A DNA stretch of 64,000 nucleotides from Oscillibacter sp. (GTDB taxonomy: Bacteria; Bacillota; Clostridia; Oscillospirales; Oscillospiraceae): positions 104,615 to 168,614 of the forward strand of contig JAFXQV010000004.1 in NCBI GenBank assembly GCA_017526785.1, written 5' to 3'. Shown here one piece after another: positions 8,202-16,534 of this stretch (positions are counted from its first letter, which is position 1; every line of letters begins with the position of its first letter). The notes under the pieces are model-generated. The model was not told the origin of the DNA. It searched no databases and saw only the letters and a program-made list of their open reading frames with translations. Both the position numbers and the translations under genes were made by a program.

Positions 8202-10787
8202 TTAGTCGAGTACCGTACCGTCCCCGAACTGCACCGTTACGACGCTTCCCGCTATAAGACTTGTGCCGGGTTCCTTGTCCTGCCGGATTGCCAGAAGATT
8301 GGACGCGCCGCGCGTCGTACCCGAAACGCGGAGAATCAGTCCGGCGTCGACTAAGGCCTTGTTGGCCTTCTCCATGCTCATTCCCAGCACGTCCGGGACT
8401 TTGCACAAATCATCCGGCTTCTTCTCCCCCAGATACAGGATGATTTGGGCGTTATTCGGCACAATCGCGCCCCCGGCGGGGGTCTGGTCGGTAACGTTGT
8501 CGCCGTCGCCGACAACGCGGTAGCTGAACGAAGCGTGTGTCAGCCGCTCTATGGCCTCGTCACGCGTACGGCCGACCACGTTGGGCGTCGCCACGTCCAC
8601 GCGTGCAAGCTCCTCCTCGGTGTACTCCGGCTCCACGCCCAGATACGGCAGAATGTCCGCCATGACCTGACTTGCCGTCGGCGCGACCATGTTGCCGCCC
8701 GACACATACACGCCCGTGTCACGGCTCGGCGTGTCGAGTGTCAGAAGCATGATATAGCGCGGCTTGTCGGCCGGGGCGAAGCACATGAACGACACCACGA
8801 CATCGCCCCGGGGGTTGTCGGCGGTTTTGGAGCCGGTTTTGTCGGCGGTTCCGGTCTTGCCGCCGATACGGTACCCGGCGACTTGGCCGTTTTTCCCGGT
8901 GCCTTTCGCCACCACGTACTCCAAGCATTCCCGCACAACCGCCGACGTTTCCTCGCTGACCACCTGCCGAATCGGCGTGGCGTCGTGCTGCCAGACAAGA
9001 TTTCCGTTGCCATCCAGTTTCTTCTCGACGATATAGGGCGTGTAGAGGTAGCCACCGTTCACGCAGGCCGCCTGCGCCCGGATAAGCTCTATCGGCGTGA
9101 CGTTGAACGTCTGCCCGAACGAGTAGGACGCCAGAGAAACCACGTTGGAGTTGAAACTGCTTTCACTCGCGAAAATGCCCGTGACTTCGCCTATCATGTC
9201 GATTCCGGTTTTGTCCATGAGGCCAAACGACTTCAGGTAGCGGTAGTAGGTCTCCGTGCCGATGCTCAGTCCCATGGTGATGAATGCCGGGTTGCACGAG
9301 TTCCCGGTAGCGGTCTTCAAGTCCTGCACGCCGTGTCCGCTCCGCTTGGAACACCCGATAGGTTTTGACCAGCCCGGGACGCGTATGGAACCCGTGCAGT
9401 TAAATGTGGAATCCAGACTAATCAGGCCTTCCTCCAGCCCGGCGGCAAGCGTAATCGGCTTGAACGTCGAACCGGGTTCATAGGTCGAGTCAATGCACTT
9501 GTTGCGCCACTGCGTGTTCATGGCGGCGTTGAGGACGGCGGCGCGGGCTTCCTCGTACGCCTCCTCGGTCTCGTACTCCGTACGCTTGGCGTCAATGGCC
9601 TGTTGCTGTTGCTCCACCTTTTTCAGTAGGGACGTGTCCAGAATCATGCTGTACTGGTTCGGGTCGTAGTCGGGGTACGACGCCATAGCGACAATCGCGC
9701 CGTTGGTCACGTCCATGACGATTCCGGCGGCACCGTTGGCGGCGTCGTAGCGGTCAATCATGTCGCGCAAGCCCTTTTCAAGGTACGTCTGCACCGTGAC
9801 ATCCATGGTCAGCATGAGCGTGTTTCCGTCCTCGGCGTCGTAATACTGCTCGTACTGGTAGAGCAAATCCGTCCCCTTGGCGTTCTTGGCGGTGATGGTC
9901 ATGCCCGACACGCCCTGCAAGTCGGATTCATATTTCGATTCCAGCCCCACACCGCCGACGTTCTCCGCGTTGACGAACCCCAGCACGTTCGCCGCGAGCG
10001 TGTTATAGGGGTAGTAGCGCTTGGAATCCGGCTGCATCCAGATTCCCTGCAGGCGTCTCGGACTGGACTTGTGGTCGGATTTCAGGACGGTTTTGCCGTT
10101 GAGGTTTTCTTCCGTCAGTTCGTAGCCTTCTTCGTCAATCAGGCCGTTCATGAACGCCCGCACTTCGTCGGCGGTTTTCTGTTCGACTTTCTTCTTAATA
10201 ATCGCGTACTGGTTTCTTGTGTTCTCCATCTGCTTCACAATCCAACCTTGGTCGACTTCCAGAATCCGGCTCAGGCCTCTGGCGATGTAGGACTGGTCAA
10301 GCAGGCGGGGCGGGTAGTAGTCCGCTTTCTTTTTGGCGGCCACCGCCGCGTCGTATTTCTGCTGTTCCTGCTGTTTCTGCACGAACTGCTCTATTTCCTT
10401 CGGGGATATGATGACGGTCTCGGCCGTGGCGGACGCCGCCATGACATATCCGTTACGGTCTAAGATAGAGCCGCGGGACGCCGTAATGACGGCGCTACGG
10501 GTCTGCTGGTGCGCGGCGCGTTCCTGTAGGGCGTCGTGCTGGCGGATTTGCAAATCATAGAGCTTGAAAAAGAGCGCCGCGAACGTCACGACGCCCAGCA
10601 GGGTCATGACCCACAAAATACGGGTGCGGATGACCTGATTCGCGCGGCGCGACTCCTCGCTGACGCGGAGCGACGGGCGGGCGGTGTACACGTCGGGGCT
10701 TGTGAACAAGTCCGACACGGCCTCTTGCAGGAACGCCCCCGCCCGGGACAGCATGCCGCGCAGGATGTCGAAAATTTTATCAGGCAT
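8202..10787 (-). CDS. Class B penicillin-binding protein with PASTA domains (SpoVD/FtsI type)
   Basis: This is a peptidoglycan D,D-transpeptidase anchored by one N-terminal membrane helix (about residues 54-74) and acting outside the membrane at the septum or forespore. Over 861 residues it has the dimerisation domain, then the transpeptidase domain with all three catalytic motifs: STFK with the nucleophile Ser440, SCN at 497-499, and KTGT starting at Lys644. Two C-terminal PASTA repeats follow (from about residue 730, PNVVGRTRDEAIERL and VPDVLGMSMEKANKAL). The start at 10787 follows AGGAGGCAACT. As the only class B PBP in the cluster it may serve vegetative division (FtsI/PBP2B), cortex synthesis (SpoVD), or both; sequence alone does not decide. 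Confidence 0.95.
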   Translation of the reverse strand: MPDKIFDILRGMLSRAGAFLQEAVSDLFTSPDVYTARPSLRVSEESRRANQVIRTRILWVMTLLGVVTFAALFFKLYDLQIRQHDALQERAAHQQTRSAVITASRGSILDRNGYVMAASATAETVIISPKEIEQFVQKQQEQQKYDAAVAAKKKADYYPPRLLDQSYIARGLSRILEVDQGWIVKQMENTRNQYAIIKKKVEQKTADEVRAFMNGLIDEEGYELTEENLNGKTVLKSDHKSSPRRLQGIWMQPDSKRYYPYNTLAANVLGFVNAENVGGVGLESKYESDLQGVSGMTITAKNAKGTDLLYQYEQYYDAEDGNTLMLTMDVTVQTYLEKGLRDMIDRYDAANGAAGIVMDVTNGAIVAMASYPDYDPNQYSMILDTSLLKKVEQQQQAIDAKRTEYETEEAYEEARAAVLNAAMNTQWRNKCIDSTYEPGSTFKPITLAAGLEEGLISLDSTFNCTGSIRVPGWSKPIGCSKRSGHGVQDLKTATGNSCNPAFITMGLSIGTETYYRYLKSFGLMDKTGIDMIGEVTGIFASESSFNSNVVSLASYSFGQTFNVTPIELIRAQAACVNGGYLYTPYIVEKKLDGNGNLVWQHDATPIRQVVSEETSAVVRECLEYVVAKGTGKNGQVAGYRIGGKTGTADKTGSKTADNPRGDVVVSFMCFAPADKPRYIMLLTLDTPSRDTGVYVSGGNMVAPTASQVMADILPYLGVEPEYTEEELARVDVATPNVVGRTRDEAIERLTHASFSYRVVGDGDNVTDQTPAGGAIVPNNAQIILYLGEKKPDDLCKVPDVLGMSMEKANKALVDAGLILRVSGTTRGASNLLAIRQDKEPGTSLIAGSVVTVQFGDGTVLD

Positions 10788-10943
10788 AGTTGCCTCCTGA
10801 ACATAACGGAACGGCGGTTCCGGGGATACTTCTCAACGCGGACGAACAGAGAGCAAGAAGCCGCGCTTCTCGCTCTCCGTCGGTGTCGCAATATCGGCGG
10901 CCCGGAATGGTTTCGGCTGCGCTGCTTCATTATAATGCGGCGG

Positions 10944-11489
10944 TTAGCTGAAAAATTCCTTCATGGCCTCAAAACCGTGTAACGCGGAAAGCATGAATCC
11001 GCTAAGTACGCCGCTCTCCTCCTCTTGGTAGACGACAACATTGTCACCCTCGGACAAGTCCACGTACGCCACCTGACTGGCGGCGGGTACGGACATTCCA
11101 GCGGCCTCGGCGGCTTCCTTGACGGTCGCCCGGTCAAACATCTGCTCGTATTCCGCGTTCAATTTCGCGTGTTCGGTCTCCAGACTTTGCAGTTCGCCCT
11201 TCAGTTGCACCGTCTCGGAAGAAAGACGGGTCAGCTCAATGCAGTTCATCAGCACGAGCATGGCAACCGCGAGCGCCGCCACAACGCCCAGAATCGCGGG
11301 GAGAGAGACCTGTACTGTAGCCGCTCTCCGCCCGGCCATTGCACGGGCTTTCCGGCGTCTGTGTTGATAGGTCAACTCGCCGGCCTGTTCCAATTCCCGC
11401 TGTCTTATCGTCCAATCCAGTCCTCTGGCCAGGTTGTCGCTCATAGCGGTCCTTCGCACAAAACGCTCTTCCCTCGCCACCAACTCCAT
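10944..11489 (-). CDS. FtsL-like septum protein
   Basis: A short bitopic protein in the position of ftsL between rsmH and the class B PBP gene. It has a basic cytoplasmic N-terminus, one membrane helix (about residues 60-85) and then a predicted coiled coil (LSSETVQLKGELQSLETEH) as expected for FtsL, which recruits and activates the septal synthase. FtsL sequences diverge strongly, so topology and synteny carry the call. The 181-residue version starts at 11489 behind AAGGGGG; a 166-residue version from the ATG at 11444 behind AAGGA is also possible. The C-terminal 50 residues after the coiled coil are longer than in many FtsL proteins and have no recognised domain. Confidence 0.8.
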   Translation of the reverse strand: MELVAREERFVRRTAMSDNLARGLDWTIRQRELEQAGELTYQHRRRKARAMAGRRAATVQVSLPAILGVVAALAVAMLVLMNCIELTRLSSETVQLKGELQSLETEHAKLNAEYEQMFDRATVKEAAEAAGMSVPAASQVAYVDLSEGDNVVVYQEEESGVLSGFMLSALHGFEAMKEFFS

Positions 11490-11612
11490 GGCAATTCCCC
11501 CTTCTGCGCGGCGCGTCCCCGCGCCGTTCTTTATATCGGTACAGCCGCGCCGGGGCGCGTCCGACCTTCACAAACGTTTCCGGAGGCCTTGCGCCCCCTC
11601 TGTCGAAAGTGT

Positions 11613-12581
11613 TCAGACTGACTTTGTTTGTATATCGAACGTGTCGAGCTTCTCCACGGCGCGGAGTTTGGCACTCCGGGCGCGGGGATTGTCGTGCAGT
11701 TCGGCCTCGCCGGGCGTGACGGGTTTCCGGGTCACGGGGCGGACTGTCGGTCGCCGTCCGCACACGCACACCGGAAACTCTTTCGGGCAGACACAGCCCT
11801 GTTGAAATTCTTTGAATGTCCGTTTTACGATTCTGTCCTCAAGGGAGTGGAACGTAATCACGGCAAGGCGTCCGCCGGGTTTGAGACGCGCCACGGCGGC
11901 GCGTAACATGGGTTCTAACGCGTCGAGTTCGCCGTTGACGGCAATCCGGATGGCCTGAAAGGAACGCTTGGCGGGGTGCTGTTTCTCGCGCAGGGCGCGG
12001 GACGGCATCGCGGCGCGGATAATGTCGGCTAACTCCAAAGTGGTTTCGATAGGACGCGTCTCACGTACGTGGACAATCGCTCGGGCGACGGCCGGGGCGT
12101 AACGTTCTTCTCCGTACTCGTAGAGAATGCGGCGGAGTTCGTCGCCGGGGTACGTGTTGACCACGTCGTAGGCCGACAGCGGGGAGGCGGGGTCCATGCG
12201 CATATCCAGCGGCGCGTCGTGGAGGTACGAGAAACCGCGTTTCGGGTTCTCTAACTGCGGCGACGACACGCCCAAGTCAAACAGCATGCCGTCGGCCTCC
12301 CGGACGCCGATACCGTCCAGAAGCGCGGCAAGGTCGGCAAAGGAACCGTGCAGGAGCGTCACGCGTTCGCGCCACGGCGCGAGGCGCTCGGCCGACGCCG
12401 ACAGCGCCTCCGGGTCGCGGTCAATGCCGATGAGGCGTCCGGAAGCCAGACGCCGGGCGATTTCGGACGCGTGTCCGGCACGGCCAAGGGTGCCGTCGAC
12501 GTACACGCCATCCGGCCGCACAGACAGCGCCTCCAGACAGGCGTCCAGCAGAACCGGCGTGTGGCGGTATTCGTTGCTCAT
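11613..12581 (-). CDS. rsmH: 16S rRNA (cytosine1402-N4)-methyltransferase RsmH (MraW)
   Basis: RsmH methylates N4 of C1402 in the decoding centre of 16S rRNA using S-adenosylmethionine. The 322-residue protein begins MSNEYRHTPVLLDACLEAL, the conserved RsmH opening, and has the SAM-binding segment VDGTLGRAGHASEI, FDLGVSSPQLENPKRGFSY and ITFHSLEDRIVK, all family signatures. The start at 12581 is taken from this N-terminus; an in-frame ATG at 12638 would add 19 unmatched residues. It is the first gene after the cluster promoter; mraZ, its usual upstream partner and cluster regulator, is missing. Confidence 0.97.
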   Translation of the reverse strand: MSNEYRHTPVLLDACLEALSVRPDGVYVDGTLGRAGHASEIARRLASGRLIGIDRDPEALSASAERLAPWRERVTLLHGSFADLAALLDGIGVREADGMLFDLGVSSPQLENPKRGFSYLHDAPLDMRMDPASPLSAYDVVNTYPGDELRRILYEYGEERYAPAVARAIVHVRETRPIETTLELADIIRAAMPSRALREKQHPAKRSFQAIRIAVNGELDALEPMLRAAVARLKPGGRLAVITFHSLEDRIVKRTFKEFQQGCVCPKEFPVCVCGRRPTVRPVTRKPVTPGEAELHDNPRARSAKLRAVEKLDTFDIQTKSV

Positions 12582-12770
12582 ATCCGTTCCACGCTCCCAG
12601 CGTATGTCCAGTATAGCCGCGTTCACCGGAATTGGCAAGCCCTTTTTGCGGCAAAAGGGAAAAAGTTTGCGTTTTCCGGTTCCGGGCGGCGGAATTAGAA
12701 CGCATATTCTATATTTCCCACCCGCCGTACCGAAAACTTATAAAATCCTCCGTGCCAGACCTTGTTGCAA

Positions 12771-12799
12771 AGTATACTCGACCGGGCGCTATGTGTCAA
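12771..12799 (-). promoter_or_regulatory. Sigma-A promoter of the division/cell-wall cluster
   Basis: On the minus strand TTGACA (12794-12799) and TATACT (12771-12776) are 17 bp apart, a near-consensus promoter. It lies in the 301-bp gene-free stretch 12582-12882, about 190 bp before rsmH, and gives a leader of roughly 185 nt. I see no coding sequence and no mraZ remnant in this stretch; the rest of the leader (12582-12765) shows no riboswitch I recognise. It probably drives rsmH through to ftsQ, since gaps inside the cluster are small. Confidence 0.85.
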
Positions 12800-12882
12800 G
12801 GAAAAATACGGACGCATAAGTTACAAACCAGTTTCCAACTTATGACAATTTTATAAGGTTCCGGTATCCGCTATGGACATGT

Positions 12883-13404
12883 TCAGGCGTCGGACTTGGG
12901 GGCTTCGGGATTGGCCGCTATTTTCTCGCGCTTCTCCTGAATCTTGGCGGCGGAGACCGTGCGGAACCGGGCGCGGTTCTCCTTTACTTCGTTGGCGGCC
13001 TTCTGGATGATTTCCTCGGTGCGGGCAAGGGAGTCTTCCGCGTACTCGTTGGCCACTTGGAAAAGCTGTCTGGCGCGTTCCTCGGCACGGGCGATAATCT
13101 GGTGTGCCTGCTCCTGTGCCTTGTAGACGACTTCGCTTTCCGACACCATTTTCCGGGCGGTCTGTTCGGCCTGCCTCACAATGCGGTCGGCTTCGCGCTT
13201 GGCCTCGTCCTTGAACTTGTCCCGGGCGGCCAACAGTTCCTGTGAGCGCTTGAACTCCACCGGGAACTGTGCCTTTAACTCGTCGAGCAGGTCAAGAACC
13301 TCGTCGCGGTCAACTTTGCACATCCCCGTCTGCAAGGCGACGGGGCGCGCTTCCTCGATTTTCTCATAGAGCATGTCAATCAGACGGTCTACTTCATTGG
13401 CCAT
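12883..13404 (-). CDS. Coiled-coil protein of unknown function downstream of coaD
   Basis: A soluble 173-residue protein made almost entirely of charged helix: long runs of Lys, Arg, Glu and Ala between about residues 55 and 160 predict a continuous coiled coil, resembling ATP synthase b-subunit or DivIVA-like rods at low level. No signal peptide or membrane segment is visible. It follows coaD by 14 bp and ends the rsmD-coaD operon. Similar coiled-coil proteins are often found next to coaD in Clostridia, where they are annotated as ATPase-like or hypothetical; no function is established that I know of. Start ATG at 13404 lies behind AAAGGAG. Confidence 0.75.
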   Translation of the reverse strand: MANEVDRLIDMLYEKIEEARPVALQTGMCKVDRDEVLDLLDELKAQFPVEFKRSQELLAARDKFKDEAKREADRIVRQAEQTARKMVSESEVVYKAQEQAHQIIARAEERARQLFQVANEYAEDSLARTEEIIQKAANEVKENRARFRTVSAAKIQEKREKIAANPEAPKSDA

Positions 13405-13418
13405 TTTTCATTCTCCTT

Positions 13419-13898
13419 TTACTTCATCATATCCCGCACCAGGGGAATGACGGCCCCGGGCAGATAGTTTTCAAGCGGTTGACGATAGCGTATCATCTCC
13501 CGCGCCATGGAAGAACTGAAGTGCCGAAAGGCGGGGCTTGCGGGTAAAAATAAGGTCTCCAACCCCTCATGAATGCCCCGGTTAATCAAGGCAAGCTGGT
13601 ATTCGGCGTCGAAGTCTGTGCCGTCGCGCACACCGCGCACAATGGCGGCCGCGCCGCGGCTGACGGCGTAATCCGCCAGCAGGCCGGGGTACAGTTCGGC
13701 CTCCACGTTGGGCAAGTCCGACACGGCGGCGCGAACCAGAATCAATTTCTGTTCGGGCGTGAACATCTGGTTTCGCTTTTCGGCGTTCGGGCTGACGCAG
13801 ACCCACACTTTGTCGAAGCGGGCGGCCGTACGGGCAATCACGTCGTAATGCCCCAGCGTGATGGGGTCGAAGCTCCCGGAGCAGACAGCAATTTTCAT
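13419..13898 (-). CDS. coaD: Phosphopantetheine adenylyltransferase (CoaD)
   Basis: CoaD joins ATP and 4'-phosphopantetheine to make dephospho-CoA, the penultimate step of coenzyme A synthesis. The 159-residue length is typical. It has the nucleotidyltransferase motif GSFDPITLGHYDVI with the HxGH-type TxGH histidine, the RGVRDGTDFDAEYQLALIN segment, and a C-terminal FSSSMAREM in place of the usual SSSxVRE. Its start codon overlaps the rsmD stop by 4 bp (ATGA), a pairing seen in many Firmicutes. Confidence 0.97.
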   Translation of the reverse strand: MKIAVCSGSFDPITLGHYDVIARTAARFDKVWVCVSPNAEKRNQMFTPEQKLILVRAAVSDLPNVEAELYPGLLADYAVSRGAAAIVRGVRDGTDFDAEYQLALINRGIHEGLETLFLPASPAFRHFSSSMAREMIRYRQPLENYLPGAVIPLVRDMMK

Positions 13899-14446
13899 GA
13901 AACCTCATCCTTGTGGCAGAGCGTGACGGCGATTTTCCCGTAGCGGTAAGTACGCCCGACATAAAAAGGCGGCGGCGGTACGGGAAAGGGTGCCGTTGCC
14001 GGGTGTTCGGCGACTATTATACCACGTTGTTTCAGAATGTCAAATGCTATGGCGCATTTTATGGCCTCTTCCAGCAGTCCGGACTGGTAAGGAGGGTCGA
14101 GAAAGAGCAGGTCGAAGCGTTCCGGCGTCCGGGAGAGGAAGTCGAGCGCGTCCGTTTGCAGGACGACGGCGCGGGCGTCCAGTCCGGCGGCGCGGAGGTT
14201 GTCCCGGACAAGCGCGGCGGCCTTGGGGCTGTTGTCGACGAAAACCGCCGATTCCGCCCCGCGCGAGAGGCATTCAATGCCTAACTGCCCCGTCCCGGCG
14301 AACAAGTCCAGCACGCGCTTACCGGCGATGTCAAACTGAATGGCGCTAAACAGGCCTTCCTTGACGCGGTCGGTTGTCGGGCGGGTGTCGCGCCCTTCCA
14401 GTTCGCGGAGGCGTGTCCCCCGCGCCGAACCCGTGATGACCCGCAA
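13895..14446 (-). CDS. rsmD: 16S rRNA (guanine966-N2)-methyltransferase RsmD, TTG start
   Basis: RsmD methylates G966 of 16S rRNA. The protein starts (M)RVITGSARGTRLREL, matching the family N-terminus exactly, and carries the SAM motif VLDLFAGTGQLGIECLSRGA and the catalytic motif LFLDPPY. The start is taken as TTG at 14446 for three reasons: the family N-terminus begins there, AAAGGAG lies 10 bp upstream (14457-14463), and the promoter below would start transcription near 14475, downstream of the only upstream ATG (14479). The resulting protein is 183 residues. Its last codon overlaps coaD. Confidence 0.93.
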   Translation of the reverse strand: MRVITGSARGTRLRELEGRDTRPTTDRVKEGLFSAIQFDIAGKRVLDLFAGTGQLGIECLSRGAESAVFVDNSPKAAALVRDNLRAAGLDARAVVLQTDALDFLSRTPERFDLLFLDPPYQSGLLEEAIKCAIAFDILKQRGIIVAEHPATAPFPVPPPPFYVGRTYRYGKIAVTLCHKDEVS

Positions 14447-14481
14447 GGCGTCCACGCTCCTTTCCGCATAGGCTTTCACGT

Positions 14482-14510
14482 ATTTTACGGCAAGGCGCGG
14501 AAATTTTCAA
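14482..14510 (-). promoter_or_regulatory. Sigma-A promoter of rsmD-coaD
   Basis: Minus strand: TTGAAA (14505-14510), 17 bp, TAAAAT (14482-14487). The predicted transcription start near 14475 leaves about 30 nt before the TTG start of rsmD and excludes the ATG at 14479. Confidence 0.75.
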
Positions 14511-14623
14511 TAGCATTTCTTAAATTTCCACCCGGAAAATTTGAAAATTTTTTGAAAACTTTTTCCATCCCGACCCGCAATGCCAGATTTTGGACATTGC
14601 CCGGAGATTTTCCGCTGTTTCCC

Positions 14624-14652
14624 TTGCCCGAAAGCGTCTTTTGTGCTATACT
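14624..14652 (+). promoter_or_regulatory. Sigma-A promoter of the CBS-pyrophosphatase
   Basis: TTGCCC (14624-14629), 17 bp, TATACT (14647-14652), ending 40 bp before the start codon at 14693. It is divergent from the rsmD promoter. Confidence 0.75.
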
Positions 14653-14692
14653 GCCGGAAGAACGCCCAAATTGCGACGAGGAGGAACTTTTC

Positions 14693-16309
14693 ATGGAAAC
14701 CGTCTACATCACCGGACACAAAAACCCCGATTCCGACTCCATCATCTCCGCGCTGTCCTACGCCGCGCTCAAAAACGCCTTGGGCGAGCGAAACTATGTC
14801 GCGGCGCGTCTGGGAAGTGTCAGCGACGAAACGCAGTTGATACTTGACCGCTTCAACGCCGAGCCGCCCGTCCTCATTAACAACGTCCGCAATCAGGTGC
14901 GTGACCTCGACTTCGACACGCCGCCGATGATTTCCCCCGCCGCGACCATCAGCCGCGCCGCCGAGGCCATGCAGACGGCACATATCTCCGTCCTGCCCGT
15001 GGTCAACGAGGACGGCACCCTGTTTGGCATGCTCTCCGCCGGGGATGTCGCCAACTACGACATGGAGTGTGTCCATAATTCCATGATTCAGCCCGTGCCG
15101 ATTTACAATGTCATTTCGGTCTTGGAGGGGAAGATTCTCCACCGCGGCGGGGAAATCCGGGACACCATCTCCGGGGAGGTCAATATTGCCCTGCCTTCCA
15201 GCCGCGAACACCTGCTCTTTTCCGACAAAAACTCCATTGTCATCTGTGGAGACCAGCCGAAGATGCTGCGCCGCGCCATTGAAATCGGCGTGGACTGCGC
15301 GATAGTCTGTCAGGCGGAGGTCGCGCCGGAAATCCTCGAGAGCGCCGGGGACACCTGCATTATCGCCACGCCCATGGACGCCTACCACACTGTCCACCTG
15401 CTTGGCCACTCCCAGCCGATTTCCCATATCTGCAAAACAACCGACATGACCGTGTTCCATCTGGACGACTACATTTCCGACGTGGAGAACGCCGTACTCG
15501 AAAGCCGTTTCCGCGCCTATCCGATTCTTGACGAAAATGAGCATGTCGTCGGCACGCTCTCGCGCTTTCACCTGCTCCGCCCGCGCCGGAAACGCGTCAT
15601 TCTCATGGACCACAACGAGCGCGCCCAGTCCGTACCCGGTCTGGAGGAAGCCCGCATTATGGAAATCATCGACCACCACCGTCTGGCCGACATCGAGACC
15701 AACAACCCCGTGTATGTGCGCAATGAACCCGTGGGGAGTACGTGTACGATTGTCGCGGGCATGTATCAGGAAAAGGGCATGATGCCCACGGAGAAAGTCG
15801 CCGGACTGCTCGCCGCCGGAATCGTCTCCGATACCGTCATGTTCAAGTCGCCGACCTGCACACAGCGCGACAAAGATGTAGCCGCCCGTCTGGCGCGTAT
15901 CGCGGACGTGTCGCTGGACGAACTCGGGCGCGCTATTTTCTCCGCCACCAGCAGTGACGACAAGACCGTGGAGGCCATGCTTGGCACCGACTACAAAGAG
16001 TTCCATATCGCCGGACACAGCCTCGCCGTAAGCCAAATTACCTGCATGGACTCCGACCGCGTCCTCAAGCGGAAAGACGAATTCCTCAAAGCCATGAAGG
16101 CCAACCGCGAAAAGCGCAAACTCGACATAGTTGTGCTGATGATTACCGACGTTCTGCTGGAAGGCACGCAACTGCTCTTTGTCGGCGACGATGAGAGTAT
16201 CCGGCACGCGTTCAACATCAAGGACGACGCCGGAAACTGCGCGTTCCTGCCGAAAATCATGTCCCGGAAGAAACAGGTCATTCCCACGCTGTCGGCCATG
16301 TGGGGCTAA
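14693..16309 (+). CDS. Manganese-dependent family II inorganic pyrophosphatase with CBS-DRTGG-CBS insert
   Basis: This cytoplasmic enzyme hydrolyses pyrophosphate to phosphate. The 538-residue protein has the DHH-family N-terminus ITGHKNPDSDSIISAL with metal ligands His9, Asp13 and Asp15, then an insert of about 230 residues with a CBS domain (around 75-125), a DRTGG-like domain (about 185-245) and a second CBS domain (about 250-300), then the DHH motif (IIDHHRLADIE) and the DHHA2 domain. Such CBS-PPases in Clostridia are known to be inhibited by AMP/ADP and activated by ATP or diadenosine polyphosphates, linking pyrophosphate use to energy state. The start at 14693 follows GAGGAGG; an ORF extension upstream overlaps the promoter and is not used. 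Confidence 0.95.
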   Translation: METVYITGHKNPDSDSIISALSYAALKNALGERNYVAARLGSVSDETQLILDRFNAEPPVLINNVRNQVRDLDFDTPPMISPAATISRAAEAMQTAHISVLPVVNEDGTLFGMLSAGDVANYDMECVHNSMIQPVPIYNVISVLEGKILHRGGEIRDTISGEVNIALPSSREHLLFSDKNSIVICGDQPKMLRRAIEIGVDCAIVCQAEVAPEILESAGDTCIIATPMDAYHTVHLLGHSQPISHICKTTDMTVFHLDDYISDVENAVLESRFRAYPILDENEHVVGTLSRFHLLRPRRKRVILMDHNERAQSVPGLEEARIMEIIDHHRLADIETNNPVYVRNEPVGSTCTIVAGMYQEKGMMPTEKVAGLLAAGIVSDTVMFKSPTCTQRDKDVAARLARIADVSLDELGRAIFSATSSDDKTVEAMLGTDYKEFHIAGHSLAVSQITCMDSDRVLKRKDEFLKAMKANREKRKLDIVVLMITDVLLEGTQLLFVGDDESIRHAFNIKDDAGNCAFLPKIMSRKKQVIPTLSAMWG

Positions 16310-16336
16310 GCGGATTTTGTCTGGACAAAAACGGCG

Positions 16337-16369
16337 ACGCCGGGACTTTCCAAACGGAAATCCCGGCGT
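16337..16369. terminator. Hairpin after the pyrophosphatase gene
   Basis: ACGCCGGGA (16337-16345) pairs with TCCCGGCGT (16361-16369), continued inside by TTTCC/GGAAA around an AAAC loop with one bulged base. No long T-run follows on the plus strand, so its strength as a terminator is uncertain. Confidence 0.6.
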
Positions 16370-16465
16370 TCGCGTGTCGTCTCTGTGAACCTCCCGAACG
16401 CTTTTTCCTCTGTAACGCCTCCCTGCTGTGCCATGGCCGCGCGGGACGCAAGATAAACAATCCCA

Positions 16466-16494
16466 TTGACCTTACGCGGAAAAGACGTTATAAT
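16466..16494 (+). promoter_or_regulatory. Sigma-A promoter of the binding-protein/hybrid-kinase operon
   Basis: TTGACC (16466-16471), 17 bp, TATAAT (16489-16494), 40 bp before the start codon at 16535. The four downstream genes overlap or nearly abut, so this is probably their shared promoter. Confidence 0.85.
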
Positions 16495-16534
16495 CAGGAA
16501 TACGGAAATTTCAGGCGCAAAGGGGCGTGACGGT

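Noticed and set aside
12640-12856. Small frames in the leader before rsmH as a possible mraZ
   Set aside because: None shows MraZ/SpoVT-AbrB motifs or a ribosome site at a suitable place.
14447-14479. ATG start of rsmD at 14479
   Set aside because: It lies upstream of the predicted transcription start near 14475 and adds residues not found in the family; TTG at 14446 fits better.
14507-16207. A 566-codon open frame on the minus strand opposite the pyrophosphatase
   Set aside because: High-G+C codon bias keeps the antisense frame open; the plus-strand protein has all family motifs and a ribosome site, and the antisense product matches no family.
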